Shown here: in pieces, positions 38,113 to 51,500 of the stretch | Position numbering within the stretch: the first letter of the stretch is position 1 | Layout: each line of letters opens with the position of its first letter | Assembly: GCF_026230105.1 (NCBI RefSeq) | Contig: NC_079482.1 | Location: 10,974,001 to 11,038,000, forward strand | From: Diorhabda sublineata | Lineage: Eukaryota > Arthropoda > Insecta > Coleoptera > Chrysomelidae | Direction: 5' to 3' | DNA length: 64,000 nucleotides | Position numbers and translations under genes: made by a program | The notes under the pieces: model-generated | What the model was told of the DNA's origin: nothing | The model's database searches: none | What the model saw: only the letters and a program-made list of their open reading frames with translations

Positions 38113-39729
38113 AATGAGAAAGATAGACTTTGAAAATTTTCATTCAAAACAAAGTGACAATCGACCTCAATGGGCTTCAATGGATGTAAATCGACGATAT
38201 CTGAAAAAGTTAGTTGCCAACTAACTCAAATATATAAGAATTGATGAGATTCGACTTGAAATGAGGAAGATAGGCTTTGGAAATTTTCATTCAAAACAAA
38301 GTGACAATCGCCCTCAATGGGCTTCAATGGATGTAAATCGACGATATCTGGAAAAGTTAGTTGCCAACTAACTCAAATATATAAGAATTGATGAGATTCG
38401 ACTTGAAATGAGAAAGATAGACTTTAAAAATTTTCATTCAAAACAAAGTGACAATCGACCTCAATGGGCTTCAATGGATGTAAATCGACGATATCTGAAA
38501 AAGTTAGTTGCCAACTAACTCAAATATATAAGAATTGATGAGATTCGACTTGAAATGAGGAAGATAGACTTTGGAAATTTTCATGCAAAACAATGTGACA
38601 ATCGACTTCAATGGGCTTCAATGGATGTAAATCGACGATATCTGAAAAAGTTAGTTGCCAACTAACTCAAATATATAAGAATTGATGAGATTCGACTTGA
38701 AATGAGGAAGATAGACTTTGAAAATTTTCATTCAAAACAAAGTGACAATCGAACTCAATGGGCTTCAATGGATGTAAATCGACGATAGCTGAAAAATTTG
38801 GTTGCCAACTAACTTAAATATATAAGAATTGATGAGATTTGACTTGAAATGAGGAAGATAGACTTTGAAAATTTTCATTCAAAACAAAGTGACAATCGAC
38901 CTCAATGGGCTTCAATGGATGTAAATCGACGATATCTGAAAAATTTAGTTGCCAACTAACTCAAATATATAAGAATTGATGAGATTCGACTTGAAATGAG
39001 GAAGATAGACTTTGAAAATTTTCATTCAAAACAAAGTGACAATCGACCTCAATGGGCTTCAATGGATGTAAATCGACAATATTTGAAAAAGTTAGTTGCC
39101 AACTAACTCAAATATATAAGAATTGATGAGATTCGACTTGAAATGAGAAAGATAGACTTTGAAAATTTTCATTCAAAACAAAGTGACAATCGACCTCAAT
39201 GGGCTTCAATGGATGTAAATCGACGATATCTGAAAAAGTTAGTTGCCATCTAACTCAAATATATAAGAATTGATGAGATTCGACTTGAAATGCGGAAGAT
39301 AGACTTTGGAAATTTTCATGCAAAACAATGTGACAATCGACCTCAATGGGCTTCAATGGATGTAAATCGACGATATCTGAAAAAGTTAGTTGCCAACTAA
39401 CTCAAATATATAAGAATTGATGAGATTCGACTTGAAATGAGGAAGATAGACTTTGAAAATTTTCATTCAAAACAATGTCACAATCCAACTCAATGGGCTT
39501 CAATGGATGTAAATCGACGATATCTGAAAAAGTTAGTTGCCAACAAACTCAAATATATAAGAATTGATGAGATTCGACTTGAAATGAAGAAGATAGACTT
39601 TGGAAATTTTCATGCAAAACAATGTGACAATCGACCTCAATGGGCTTCAATGGATGTAAATCGACGATATCTGAAAAAGTTAGTTGCCAACTAACTCAAA
39701 TATATAAGAATTGATGGGATTCGACTTGG
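38113..39729 (+). repeat. 11-monomer HOR, copy 1 (1,617 bp)
   Basis: Matches the next block at 1,617 bp (11 x 147). Shared marks are ATAGGCTTTGG with AATCGCCCTC, CGACTTCAATGG, GAGATTTGAC, CGACAATATTTG, AAATGCGGAAG and ATGTCACAATCCAACTC. Differences seen: CTTTAAAAA/CTTTGAAAA near 38,425 and AACTTAAAT/AACACAAAT near 38,813. Confidence 0.88.
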
Positions 39730-41346
39730 AATGAGAAAGATAGACTTTGAAAATTTTCATTCAAAACAAAGTGACAATCGACCTCAATGGGCTTCAATGG
39801 ATGTAAATCGACGATATCTGAAAAAGTTAGTTGCCAACTAACTCAAATATATAAGAATTGATGAGATTCGACTTGAAATGAGGAAGATAGGCTTTGGAAA
39901 TTTTCATTCAAAACAAAGTGACAATCGCCCTCAATGGGCTTCAATGGATGTAAATCGACGATATCTGGAAAAGTTAGTTGCCAACTAACTCAAATATATA
40001 AGAATTGATGAGATTCGACTTGAAATGAGAAAGATAGACTTTGAAAATTTTCATTCAAAACAAAGTGACAATCGACCTCAATGGGCTTCAATGGATGTAA
40101 ATCGACGATATCTGAAAAAGTTAGTTGCCAACTAACTCAAATATATAAGAATTGATGAGATTCGACTTGAAATGAGGAAGATAGACTTTGGAAATTTTCA
40201 TGCAAAACAATGTGACAATCGACTTCAATGGGCTTCAATGGATGTAAATCGACGATATCTGAAAAAGTTAGTTGCCAACTAACTCAAATATATAAGAATT
40301 GATGAGATTCGACTTGAAATGAGGAAGATAGACTTTGAAAATTTTCATTCAAAACAAAGTGACAATCGAACTCAATGGGCTTCAATGGATGTAAATCGAC
40401 GATAGCTGAAAAATTTGGTTGCCAACTAACACAAATATATAAGAATTGATGAGATTTGACTTGAAATGAGGAAGATAGACTTTGAAAATTTTCATTCAAA
40501 ACAAAGTGACAATCGACCTCAATGGGCTTCAATGGATGTAAATCGACGATATCTGAAAAATTTAGTTGCCAACTAACTCAAATATATAAGAATTGATGAG
40601 ATTCGACTTGAAATGAGGAAGATAGACTTTGAAAATTTTCATTCAAAACAAAGTGACAATCGACCTCAATGGGCTTCAATGGATGTAAATCGACAATATT
40701 TGAAAAAGTTAGTTGCCAACTAACTCAAATATATAAGAATTGATGAGATTCGACTTGAAATGAGAAAGATAGACTTTGAAAATTTTCATTCAAAACAAAG
40801 TGACAATCGACCTCAATGGGCTTCAATGGATGTAAATCGACGATATCTGAAAAAGTTAGTTGCCATCTAACTCAAATATATAAGAATTGATGAGATTCGA
40901 CTTGAAATGCGGAAGATAGACTTTGGAAATTTTCATGCAAAACAATGTGACAATCGACCTCAATGGGCTTCAATGGATGTAAATCGACGATATCTGAAAA
41001 AGTTAGTTGCCAACTAACTCAAATATATAAGAATTGATGAGATTCGACTTGAAATGAGGAAGATAGACTTTGAAAATTTTCATTCAAAACAATGTCACAA
41101 TCCAACTCAATGGGCTTCAATGGATGTAAATCGACGATATCTGAAAAAGTTAGTTGCCAACAAACTCAAATATATAAGAATTGATGAGATTCGACTTGAA
41201 ATGAAGAAGATAGACTTTGGAAATTTTCATGCAAAACAATGTGACAATCGACCTCAATGGGCTTCAATGGATGTAAATCGACGATATCTGAAAAAGTTAG
41301 TTGCCAACTAACTCAAATATATAAGAATTGATGAGATTCGACTTGA
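39730..41346 (+). repeat. 11-monomer HOR, copy 2 (1,617 bp)
   Basis: Head-to-tail second copy of the 1,617-bp block. The junction monomer carries GATGGGATTCGACTTGGAATG just before 39,730, a left-half style variant that marks the join. The match runs on until the monomer near 41,500, where CATGCAAAAC replaces CATTCAAAAC. Confidence 0.88.
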
Positions 41347-42030
41347 AATGAGAAAGATAGACTTTGAAAATTTTCATTCAAAACAAAGTGACAATCGACC
41401 TCAATGGGCTTCAATGGATGTAAATCGACGATATCTGAAAAAGTTAGTTGCCAACTAACTCAAATATATAAGAATTGATGAGATTCGACTTGAAATAAGG
41501 AAGATAGGCTTTGGAAATTTTCATGCAAAACAATGTGACAATCGACTTCAATGGGCTTCAATGGATGTAAATCGACGATATCTGAAAAATTTAGTTGCCA
41601 ACTAACTCAAATATATAAGAATTGATGAGATTCGACTTGAAATGAGGAAGATAGACTTTGGAAATTTTCATTCAAAACAAAGTGACAATCGAACTCAATG
41701 GGCTTCAATGGATGTAAATTGACGATAGCTGAAAAATTTAGTTGCCAACTAACACGAATATATAAGAATTGATGAGATTCGACTTGAAATGAGGAAGATA
41801 GACTTTGAAAATTTTCATTCAAAACAAAGTGACAATCGACCTCAATGGGCTTCAATGGATGTAAATCGACGATATCTGGAAATTTTAGTTGCCAACTAAC
41901 TCAAATATATAAGAATTGATGAGATTCGACTTGAAATGAGGAAGATCGACTTTGAAAATTTTCATTCAAAACAAAGTGACAATCGACCTCAATGGGCTTC
42001 AATGGATGTAAATCGACGATATCTGAAAAT
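41347..42030 (+). repeat. Transition into the homogeneous core
   Basis: Four to five monomers, including a CGATAGCTG/AACACGAAT pair with AAATTGACG near 41,718 and the first copies with CTGGAAATTTTAG or CTGAAAATTTTAG. No other sequence type. Confidence 0.75.
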
Positions 42031-43794
42031 TTTAGTTGCCAACTAACTCAAATATATAAGAATTGATGAGATTCGACTTGAAATGAGGAAGATAGACTTT
42101 GAAAATTTTCATTCAAAACAAAGTGACAATCGACCTCAATGGGCTTCAATGGATGTAAATCGACGATATCTGAAAATTTTAGTTGCCAACTAACTCAAAT
42201 ATATAAGAATTGATGAGATTCGACTTGAAATGAGGAAGATAGACTTTGAAAATTTTCATTCAAAACAAAGTGACAATCGACCTCAATGGGCTTCAATGGA
42301 TGTAAATCGACGATATCTGAAAATTTTAGTTGCCAACTAACTCAAATATATAAGAATTGATGAGATTCGACTTGAAATGAGGAAGATAGACTTTGAAAAT
42401 TTTCATTCAAAACAAAGTGACAATCGACCTCAATGGGCTTCAATGGATGTAAATCGACGATATCTGGAAAAGTTAGTTGCCAACTAACTCAAATATATAA
42501 GAATTGATGAGATTCGACTTGAAATGAGGAAGATCGACTTTGAAAATTTTCATTCAAAACAAAGTGACAATCGACCTCAATGGGCTTCAATGGATGTAAA
42601 TCGACGATATCTGAAAAAGTTTGTTGCCAACTAACTCAAATATATAAGAATTGATGAGATTCGAATTGAAATGAGGAAGATAGACTTTGAAAATTTTCAT
42701 TCAAAACAAAGTAACAATCAACCTCAATGGGCTTCAATGGATGTAAATCGACGATAGCTGAAAAATTTGGTTGCCAACTAACACAAATATATAAGAATTG
42801 ATGAGATTCGACTTGAAATGAGGAAGATAGACTTTGAAAATTTTCATTCAAAACAAAGTGACAATCGACCTCAATGGGCTTCAATGGATGTAAATCGACG
42901 ATATCTGAAAATTTTAGTTGCCAACTAACTCAAATATATAAGAATTGATGAGATTCGACTTGAAATGAGGAAGATAGACTTTGAAAATTTTCATTCAAAA
43001 CAAAGTGACAATCGACCTCAATGGGCTTCAATGGATGTAAATCGACGATATCTGAAAATTTTAGTTGCCAACTAACTCAAATATATAAGAATTGATGAGA
43101 TTCGACTTGAAATGAGGAAGATAGACTTTGAAAATTTTCATTCAAAACAAAGTGACAATCGACCTCAATGGGCTTCAATGGATGTAAATCGACGATATCT
43201 GAAAATTTTAGTTGCCAACTAACTCAAATATATAAGAATTGATGAGATTCGACTTGAAATGAGGAAGATAGACTTTGAAAATTTTCATTCAAAACAAAGT
43301 GACAATCGACCTCAATGGGCTTCAATGGATGTAAATCGACGATATCTGAAAAAGTTAGTTGCCAACTAACTCAAATATATAAGAATTGATGAGATTCGAC
43401 TTGAAATGAGGAAGATAGACTTTGAAAATTTTCATTCAAAACGAAGTGACAATCGACCTCAATGGGCTTCAATGGATGTAAATCGACGATATCTGAAAAA
43501 GTTAGTTGCCAACTAACTCAAATATATAAGAATTGATGAGATTCGACTTGAAATGAGAAAGATAGACTTTGAAAATTTTCATTCAAAACAAAGTGACAAT
43601 CGACCTCAATGGGCTTCAATGGATGTAAATCGACGATATCTGAAAAAGTTAGTTGCCAACTAACTCAAATATATAAGAATTGATGAGATTCGACTTGAAA
43701 TGAGAAAGATAGACTTTGAAAATTTTCATTCAAAACAAAGTGACAATCGACCTCAATGGGCTTCAATGGATGTAAATCGACGATATCTGAAAAA
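42031..43794 (+). repeat. 12-monomer HOR, copy 1 (1,764 bp), homogeneous core
   Basis: Matches 43,795-45,558 at 1,764 bp (12 x 147). The block is made mostly of near-identical consensus monomers with CTGAAAATTTTAG ends, with one marker pair (AATCAACCTC, CGATAGCTG, AATTTGGTTG, AACACAAAT) near 42,716-42,790. Copy 1 has CGAATTGAAATG near 42,662 where copy 2 has CGACTTGAAATG, and AACGAAGTG near 43,441 where copy 2 has AACAAAGTG. Confidence 0.9.
42181..42327 (+). repeat. Reference 147-bp monomer in the homogeneous core
   Basis: This copy is identical base for base to the preceding one (42,034-42,180), so it serves as a clean example of the unit. It carries the A4T4 palindrome, three TCGAC motifs, the TCAATGG pair 10 bp apart and the GATATC site. 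It belongs to the variant with AAAATTTTAG in place of the common AAAAAGTTAG just before TTGCCAACTAAC. That variant creates a second A4T4 run but shortens the paired arms of the dyad found in the common type. Confidence 0.95.
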
Positions 43795-45558
43795 TTTAGT
43801 TGCCAACTAACTCAAATATATAAGAATTGATGAGATTCGACTTGAAATGAGGAAGATAGACTTTGAAAATTTTCATTCAAAACAAAGTGACAATCGACCT
43901 CAATGGGCTTCAATGGATGTAAATCGACGATATCTGAAAATTTTAGTTGCCAACTAACTCAAATATATAAGAATTGATGAGATTCGACTTGAAATGAGGA
44001 AGATAGACTTTGAAAATTTTCATTCAAAACAAAGTGACAATCGACCTCAATGGGCTTCAATGGATGTAAATCGACGATATCTGAAAATTTTAGTTGCCAA
44101 CTAACTCAAATATATAAGAATTGATGAGATTCGACTTGAAATGAGGAAGATAGACTTTGAAAATTTTCATTCAAAACAAAGTGACAATCGACCTCAATGG
44201 GCTTCAATGGATGTAAATCGACGATATCTGGAAAAGTTAGTTGCCAACTAACTCAAATATATAAGAATTGATGAGATTCGACTTGAAATGAGGAAGATCG
44301 ACTTTGAAAATTTTCATTCAAAACAAAGTGACAATCGACCTCAATGGGCTTCAATGGATGTAAATCGACGATATCTGAAAAAGTTTGTTGCCAACTAACT
44401 CAAATATATAAGAATTGATGAGATTCGACTTGAAATGAGGAAGATAGACTTTGAAAATTTTCATTCAAAACAAAGTAACAATCAACCTCAATGGGCTTCA
44501 ATGGATGTAAATCGACGATAGCTGAAAAATTTGGTTGCCAACTAACACAAATATATAAGAATTGATGAGATTCGACTTGAAATGAGGAAGATAGACTTTG
44601 AAAATTTTCATTCAAAACAAAGTGACAATCGACCTCAATGGGCTTCAATGGATGTAAATCGACGATATCTGAAAATTTTAGTTGCCAACTAACTCAAATA
44701 TATAAGAATTGATGAGATTCGACTTGAAATGAGGAAGATAGACTTTGAAAATTTTCATTCAAAACAAAGTGACAATCGACCTCAATGGGCTTCAATGGAT
44801 GTAAATCGACGATATCTGAAAATTTTAGTTGCCAACTAACTCAAATATATAAGAATTGATGAGATTCGACTTGAAATGAGGAAGATAGACTTTGAAAATT
44901 TTCATTCAAAACAAAGTGACAATCGACCTCAATGGGCTTCAATGGATGTAAATCGACGATATCTGAAAATTTTAGTTGCCAACTAACTCAAATATATAAG
45001 AATTGATGAGATTCGACTTGAAATGAGGAAGATAGACTTTGAAAATTTTCATTCAAAACAAAGTGACAATCGACCTCAATGGGCTTCAATGGATGTAAAT
45101 CGACGATATCTGAAAAAGTTAGTTGCCAACTAACTCAAATATATAAGAATTGATGAGATTCGACTTGAAATGAGGAAGATAGACTTTGAAAATTTTCATT
45201 CAAAACAAAGTGACAATCGACCTCAATGGGCTTCAATGGATGTAAATCGACGATATCTGAAAATGTTAGTTGCCAACTAACTCAAATATATAAGAATTGA
45301 TGAGATTCGACTTGAAATGAGAAAGATAGACTTTGAAAATTTTCATTCAAAACAAAGTGACAATCGACCTCAATGGGCTTCAATGGATGTAAATCGACGA
45401 TATCTGAAAAAGTTAGTTGCCAACTAACTCAAATATATAAGAATTGATGAGATTCGACTTGAAATGAGAAAGATAGACTTTGAAAATTTTCATTCAAAAC
45501 AAAGTGACAATCGACCTCAATGGGCTTCAATGGATGTAAATCGACGATATCTGAAAAA
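43795..45558 (+). repeat. 12-monomer HOR, copy 2 (1,764 bp), homogeneous core
   Basis: Second copy. Besides the changes listed for copy 1 it has CTGAAAATGTTAG near 45,257 where copy 1 has CTGAAAAAGTTAG. Similarity continues to about 45,605, where ACTTAAAATG replaces ACTTGAAATG. Confidence 0.9.
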
Positions 45559-48500
45559 TTTAGTTGCCAACTAACTCAAATATATAAGAATTGATGAGAT
45601 TCGACTTAAAATGAGGAAGATAGACTTTGAAAATTTTTATTCAAAACAAAGTGACAATCGACCTCAATGGGCTTCAATGGATGTAAATCGACGATATCTG
45701 AAAAAGTTGGTCGCAACTAACTCAAATATATAAGAATTGATGAGATTCGACTTGAAATGAGAAAGATAGACTTTGAAAATTTTCATTCAAAACAAAGTGA
45801 CAATCGACCTCAATGGGCTTCAATGGATGTAAATCGACGATATCTGAAAAAGTTAGTTGCCAACTAACTCAAATATATAAGAATTGATGAGATTCGACTT
45901 GAAATGAGAAAGATAGACTTTGAAAATTTTCATGCAAAACAATGTGACAATCGACTTCAATGGGCTTCAATGGATGTAAATCGACGATATCTGGAAAATT
46001 TAGTTGCCAACTAACTCAAATATATAAGAATTGATGAGATTCGACTTGAAATGAGGAAGATAGACTTTGGAAATTTTCATTCAAAACAAAGTGACAATCG
46101 AACTCAATGGGCTTCAATGGATGTAAATCGACGATAGCTGAAAAATTTAGTTGCCAACTAACACGAATATATAAGAATTGATGAGATTCGGCTTGAAATG
46201 AGGAAGATAGACTTTGAAAATTTTCATTCAAAACAAAGTGACAATCGACCTCAATGGGCTTCAATGGATGTAAATCGACGATATCTGGAAAAGTTAGTTG
46301 CCAACTAACTCAAATATATAAGAATTGATGAGATTCGACTTGAAATGAGGAAGATAGACTTTGAAAATTTTCATTCAAAACAATGTGACAATCGACCTCA
46401 ATGGGCTTCAATGGATGTAAATCGACGATATCTGAAAAAGTTAGTTGCCAACTAACTCAAATATATAAGAATTGATGAGATTCGACTTGAAATGAGGAAG
46501 ATAGACTTTGGAAATTTTCATTCAAAACAATGTGACAATCGACCTCAATGGGCTTCAATGGATGTAAATCGACGATATCTGAAAAAGTTAGTTGCCAACT
46601 AACTCAAATATATAAGAATTGATGAGATTCGACTTGAAATGAGGAAGATAGACTTTGAAAATTTTCATTCAAAACAAAGTAACAATCGACCTCAATGGGC
46701 TTCAATGGATGTAAATCGACGATATCTGATAAAGTTAGTCGCAACTAACTCAAATATATAAGAATTGATGAGATTCGACTTGAAATGAGAAAGATAGGCT
46801 TTGGAAATTTTCATGCAAAACAATGTGACAATCGACTTCAATGGGCTTCAATGGATGTAAATCGACGATATCTGAAAAATTTAGTTGCCAACTAACACGA
46901 ATATATAAGAATTGATGAGATTCGACTTGAAATGAGGAAGATAGACTTTGAAAATTTTCATTCAAAACAAAGTGACAATCGACCTCAATGGGCTTCAATG
47001 GATGTAAATCGACGATATCTGGAAAAGTTAGTTGCCAACTAACTCAAATATATAAGAATTGATGAGATTCGACTTGAAATGAGGAAGATAGACTTTGAAA
47101 ATTTTCATTCAAAACAATGTGACAATCGACCTCAATGGGCTTCAATGGATGTAAATCGACGATATCTGAAAAAGTTAGTTGCCAACTAACTCAAATATAT
47201 AAGAATTGATGAGATTCGACTTGAAATGAGGAAGATAGACTTTGAAAATTTTCATTCAAAACAAAGTAACAATCGACCTCAATGGGCTTCAATGGATGTA
47301 AATCGACGATATCTGATAAAGTTAGTCGCAACTAACTCAAATATATAAGAATTGATGAGATTCGACTTGAAATGAGAAAGATAGGCTTTGGAAATTTTCA
47401 TGCAAAACAATGTGACAATCGACTTCAATGGGCTTCAATGGATGTAAATCGACGATATCTGAAAAATTTAGTTGCCAACTAACTCAAATATATAAGAATT
47501 GATGAAATTCGACTTGAAATGAGGAAGATAGACTTTGGAAATTTTCATTCAAAACAAAGTGACAATCGAACTCAATGGGCTTCAATGGATGTAAATCGAC
47601 GATAGCTGAAAAATTTAGTTGCCAACTAACACGAATATATAAGAATTGATGAGATTCGACTTGAAATGAGGAAGATAGACTTCGAAAGTTTTCATTCAAA
47701 ACAAAGTGACAATCGACCTCAATGGGCTTCAATGGATGTAAATCGACGATATCTGGGAAAGTTAGTTGCCAACTAACTCAAATATATAAGAATTGATGAG
47801 ATTCGACTTGAAATGAGGAAGATAGACTTTGAAAATTTTCATTCAAAACAATGTGACAATCGACCTCAATGGGCTTCAATGGATGTAAATCGACGATATC
47901 TGGAAAAGTTAGTTGCCAACTAACTCAAATATATAAGAATTGATGAGATTCGACTTGAAATGAGGAAGATCGACTTTGAAAATTTTCATTCAAAACAAAG
48001 TGACAATCGACCTCAATGGGCTTCAATGGATGTAAATCGACGATATCTGAAAAAGTTATTTGCCAACTAACTCAAATATATAAGAATTGATGAGATTCGA
48101 CTTGAAATGAGAAAGATAGACTTTGAAAATTTTCATTCAAAACAAAGTGACAATCGACCTCAATGGGCTTCAATGGATGTAAATCGGCTATATCTGAAAA
48201 ATTTAGTTGCCAACTAACTCAAATATATAAGAATTGATGAGATTCGACTTAAAATGAGGAAGATAGACTTTGAAAATTTTCATTCAAAACAAAGTGACAA
48301 TCGACCTCAATGGGCTTCAATGGATGTAAATCGACGATATCTGAAAAAGTTGGTCGCAACTAACTCAAATATATAAGAATTGATGAGATTCGACTTGAAA
48401 TGAGGAAGATAGACTTTGGAAATTTTCATGCAAAACAATGTGACAATCGACCTCAATGGGCTTCAATGGATGTAAATCGACGATATCTGAAAAAGTTAGT

Positions 48501-51500
48501 TGCCAACTAACTCAAATATATAAGAATTGATGAGATTCGACTTGAAATGAGAAAGATAGACTTTGAAAATTTTCATTCAAAACAAAGTGACAATCGACCT
48601 CAATGGGCTTCAATGGATGTAAATCGACGATATCTGAAAAAGTTAGTTGCCAACTAACTCAAATATATAAGAATTGATGAGATTCGACTTGAAATGAGGA
48701 AGATAGGCTTTGGAAATTTTCATGCAAAACATTGTGACAATCGACTTCAATGGGCTTCAATGGATGTAAATCGACGATATCTGGAAAATTTAGTTGCCAA
48801 CTAACTCAAATATATAAGAATTGATGAGATTCGACTTGAAATGAGGAAGATAGACTTTGGAAATTTTCATTCAAAACAAAGTGACAATCGAACTCAATGG
48901 GCTTCAATGGATGTAAATCGACGATAGCTGAAAAATTTAGTTGCCAACTAACACGAATATATAAGAATTGATGAGAATCGACTTGAAATGAGGAAGATAG
49001 ACTTTGAAAATTTTCATTCAAAACAAAGTGACAATCGACCTCAATGGGCTTCAATGGATGTAAATCGACGATATCTGGAAACGTTAGTTGCCAACTAACT
49101 CAAATATATAAGAATTGATGAGATTCGACTTGAAATGAGGAAGATAGACTTTGAAAATTTTCATTCAAAACAAAGTAACAATCGACCTCAATGGGCTTCA
49201 ATGGATGTAAATCGACGATATCTGAAAAAGTTAGTCGCAACTAACTCAAATATATAAGAATTGATGAGATTCGACTTGAAATGAGAAAGATAGACTTTGG
49301 AAATTTTCATTCAAAACAAAGTGACAATCGAACTCAATGGGCTTCAATGGATGTAAATCGACGATAGCTGAAAAATTTAGTTGCCAACTAACACGAATAT
49401 ATAAGAATTGATGAGATTCGACTTGAAATGAGGAAGATAGACTTTGAAAATTTTCATTCAAAACAAAGTGACAATCGACCTCAATGGGCTTCAATGGATG
49501 TAAATCGACGATATCTGGGAGAGTTAGTTGCCAACTAACTCACATATATAAGAATTGATGAGATTCGACTTGAAATGAGGAAGATAGACTTTGAAAATTT
49601 TCATTCAAAACAATGTGACAATCGACCTCAATGGGCTTCAATGGATGTAAATCGACGATATCTGGAAAAGTTAGTTGCCAACTAACTCAAATATATAAGA
49701 ATTGATGAGATTCGACTTGAAATGAGGAAGATAGACTTTGAAAATTTTCATTCAAAACAAAGTGACAATCGACCTCAATGGGCTTCAATGGATGTAAATC
49801 GACGATATCTGGAAAAGTTAGTTGCCAACTAACTCAAATATATAAGAATTGATGAGATTCGACTTGAAATGAGGAAGATAGACTTTGAAAATTTTCATTC
49901 AAAACAATGTGACAATCGACCTCAATGAGCTTCAATGGATGTAAATCGAGGATATCTGGAAAAGTTAGTTGCCAACTAACTCAAATATATAAGAATTGAT
50001 GAGATTCGACTTGAAATGCGGAAGATAGACTTTGGAAATTTTCATTCAAAACAAAGTGACAATCGAACTCAATGGGCTTCAATGGATGTAAATCGACGAT
50101 AGCTGAAAAATTTAGTTGCCAACTAACACGAATATATAAGAATTGATGAGATTCGACTTGAAATGAGGAAGATAGACTTTGAAAATTTTCATTCAAAACA
50201 AAGTGACAATCGACCTCAATGGGCTTCAATGGATGTAAATCGACGATATCTGAAAAAGTTGGTCGCAACTAACTCAAATATATAAGAATTGATGAGATTC
50301 GACTTGAAATGAGGAAGATAGACTTTGGAAATTTTCATGCAAAACAATGTGACAATCGACCTCAATGGGCTTCAATGGATGTAAATCGACGATATCTGGA
50401 AAAGTTAGTTGCCAACTAACTCAAATATATAAGAATTGATGAGATTCGACTTGAAATGAGGAAGATAGACTTTGAAAATTTTCATTCAAAACAAAGTGAC
50501 AATCGACCTCAATGGGATTCAATGGATGTAAATCGACGATATCTGGAAAAGTTAGTTGCCAACTAACTCAAATATATAAGAATTGATGAGATTCGACTTG
50601 AAATGAGGAAGATAGACTTTGAAAATTTTCATTCAAAACAATGTGACAATCGACCTCAATGAGCTTCAATGGATGTAAATCGAGGATATCTGGAAAAGTT
50701 AGTTGCCAACTAACTCAAATATATAAGAATTGATGAGATTCGACTTGAAATGAGGAAGATCGACTTTGAAAATTTTCATTCAAAACAAAGTGACAATCGA
50801 CCTCAATGGGCTTCAATGGATGTAAATCGACGATATCTGAAAAAGTTAGTTGCCAACTAACTCAAATATATAAGAATTGATGAGATTCGACTTGAAATGA
50901 GGAAGATAGACTTTGAAAATTTTCATTCAAAACAAAGTAACAATCGACCTCAATGGGCTTCAATGGATGTAAATCGACGATATCTGAAAAAGTTAGTCGC
51001 AACTAACTCAAATATATAAGAATTGATGAGATTCGACTTGAAATGAGAAAGATAGGCTTTGGAAATTTTCATGCAAAACAATGTGACAATCGACTTCAAT
51101 GGGCTTCAAGGGATGTAAATCGACGATATCTGAAAAATTTAGTTGCCAACTAACTCAAATATATAAGAATTGATGAGATTCGACTTGAAATGAGGAAGAT
51201 AGACTTTGGAAATTTTCATTCAAAACAAAGTGACAATCGAACTCAATGGGCTTCAATGGATGTAAATCGACGATAGCTGAAAAATTTAGTTGCCAACTAA
51301 CACGAATATATAAGAATTGATGAGATTCGACTTGAAATGAGGAAGATAGACTTTGAAAATTTTCATTCAAAACAAAGTGACAATCGACCTCAATGGGCTT
51401 CAATGGATGTAAATCGACGATATCTGGGAAAGTTAGTTGCCAACTAACTCAAATATATAAGAATTGATGAGATTCGACTTGAAATGAGGAAGATAGACTT

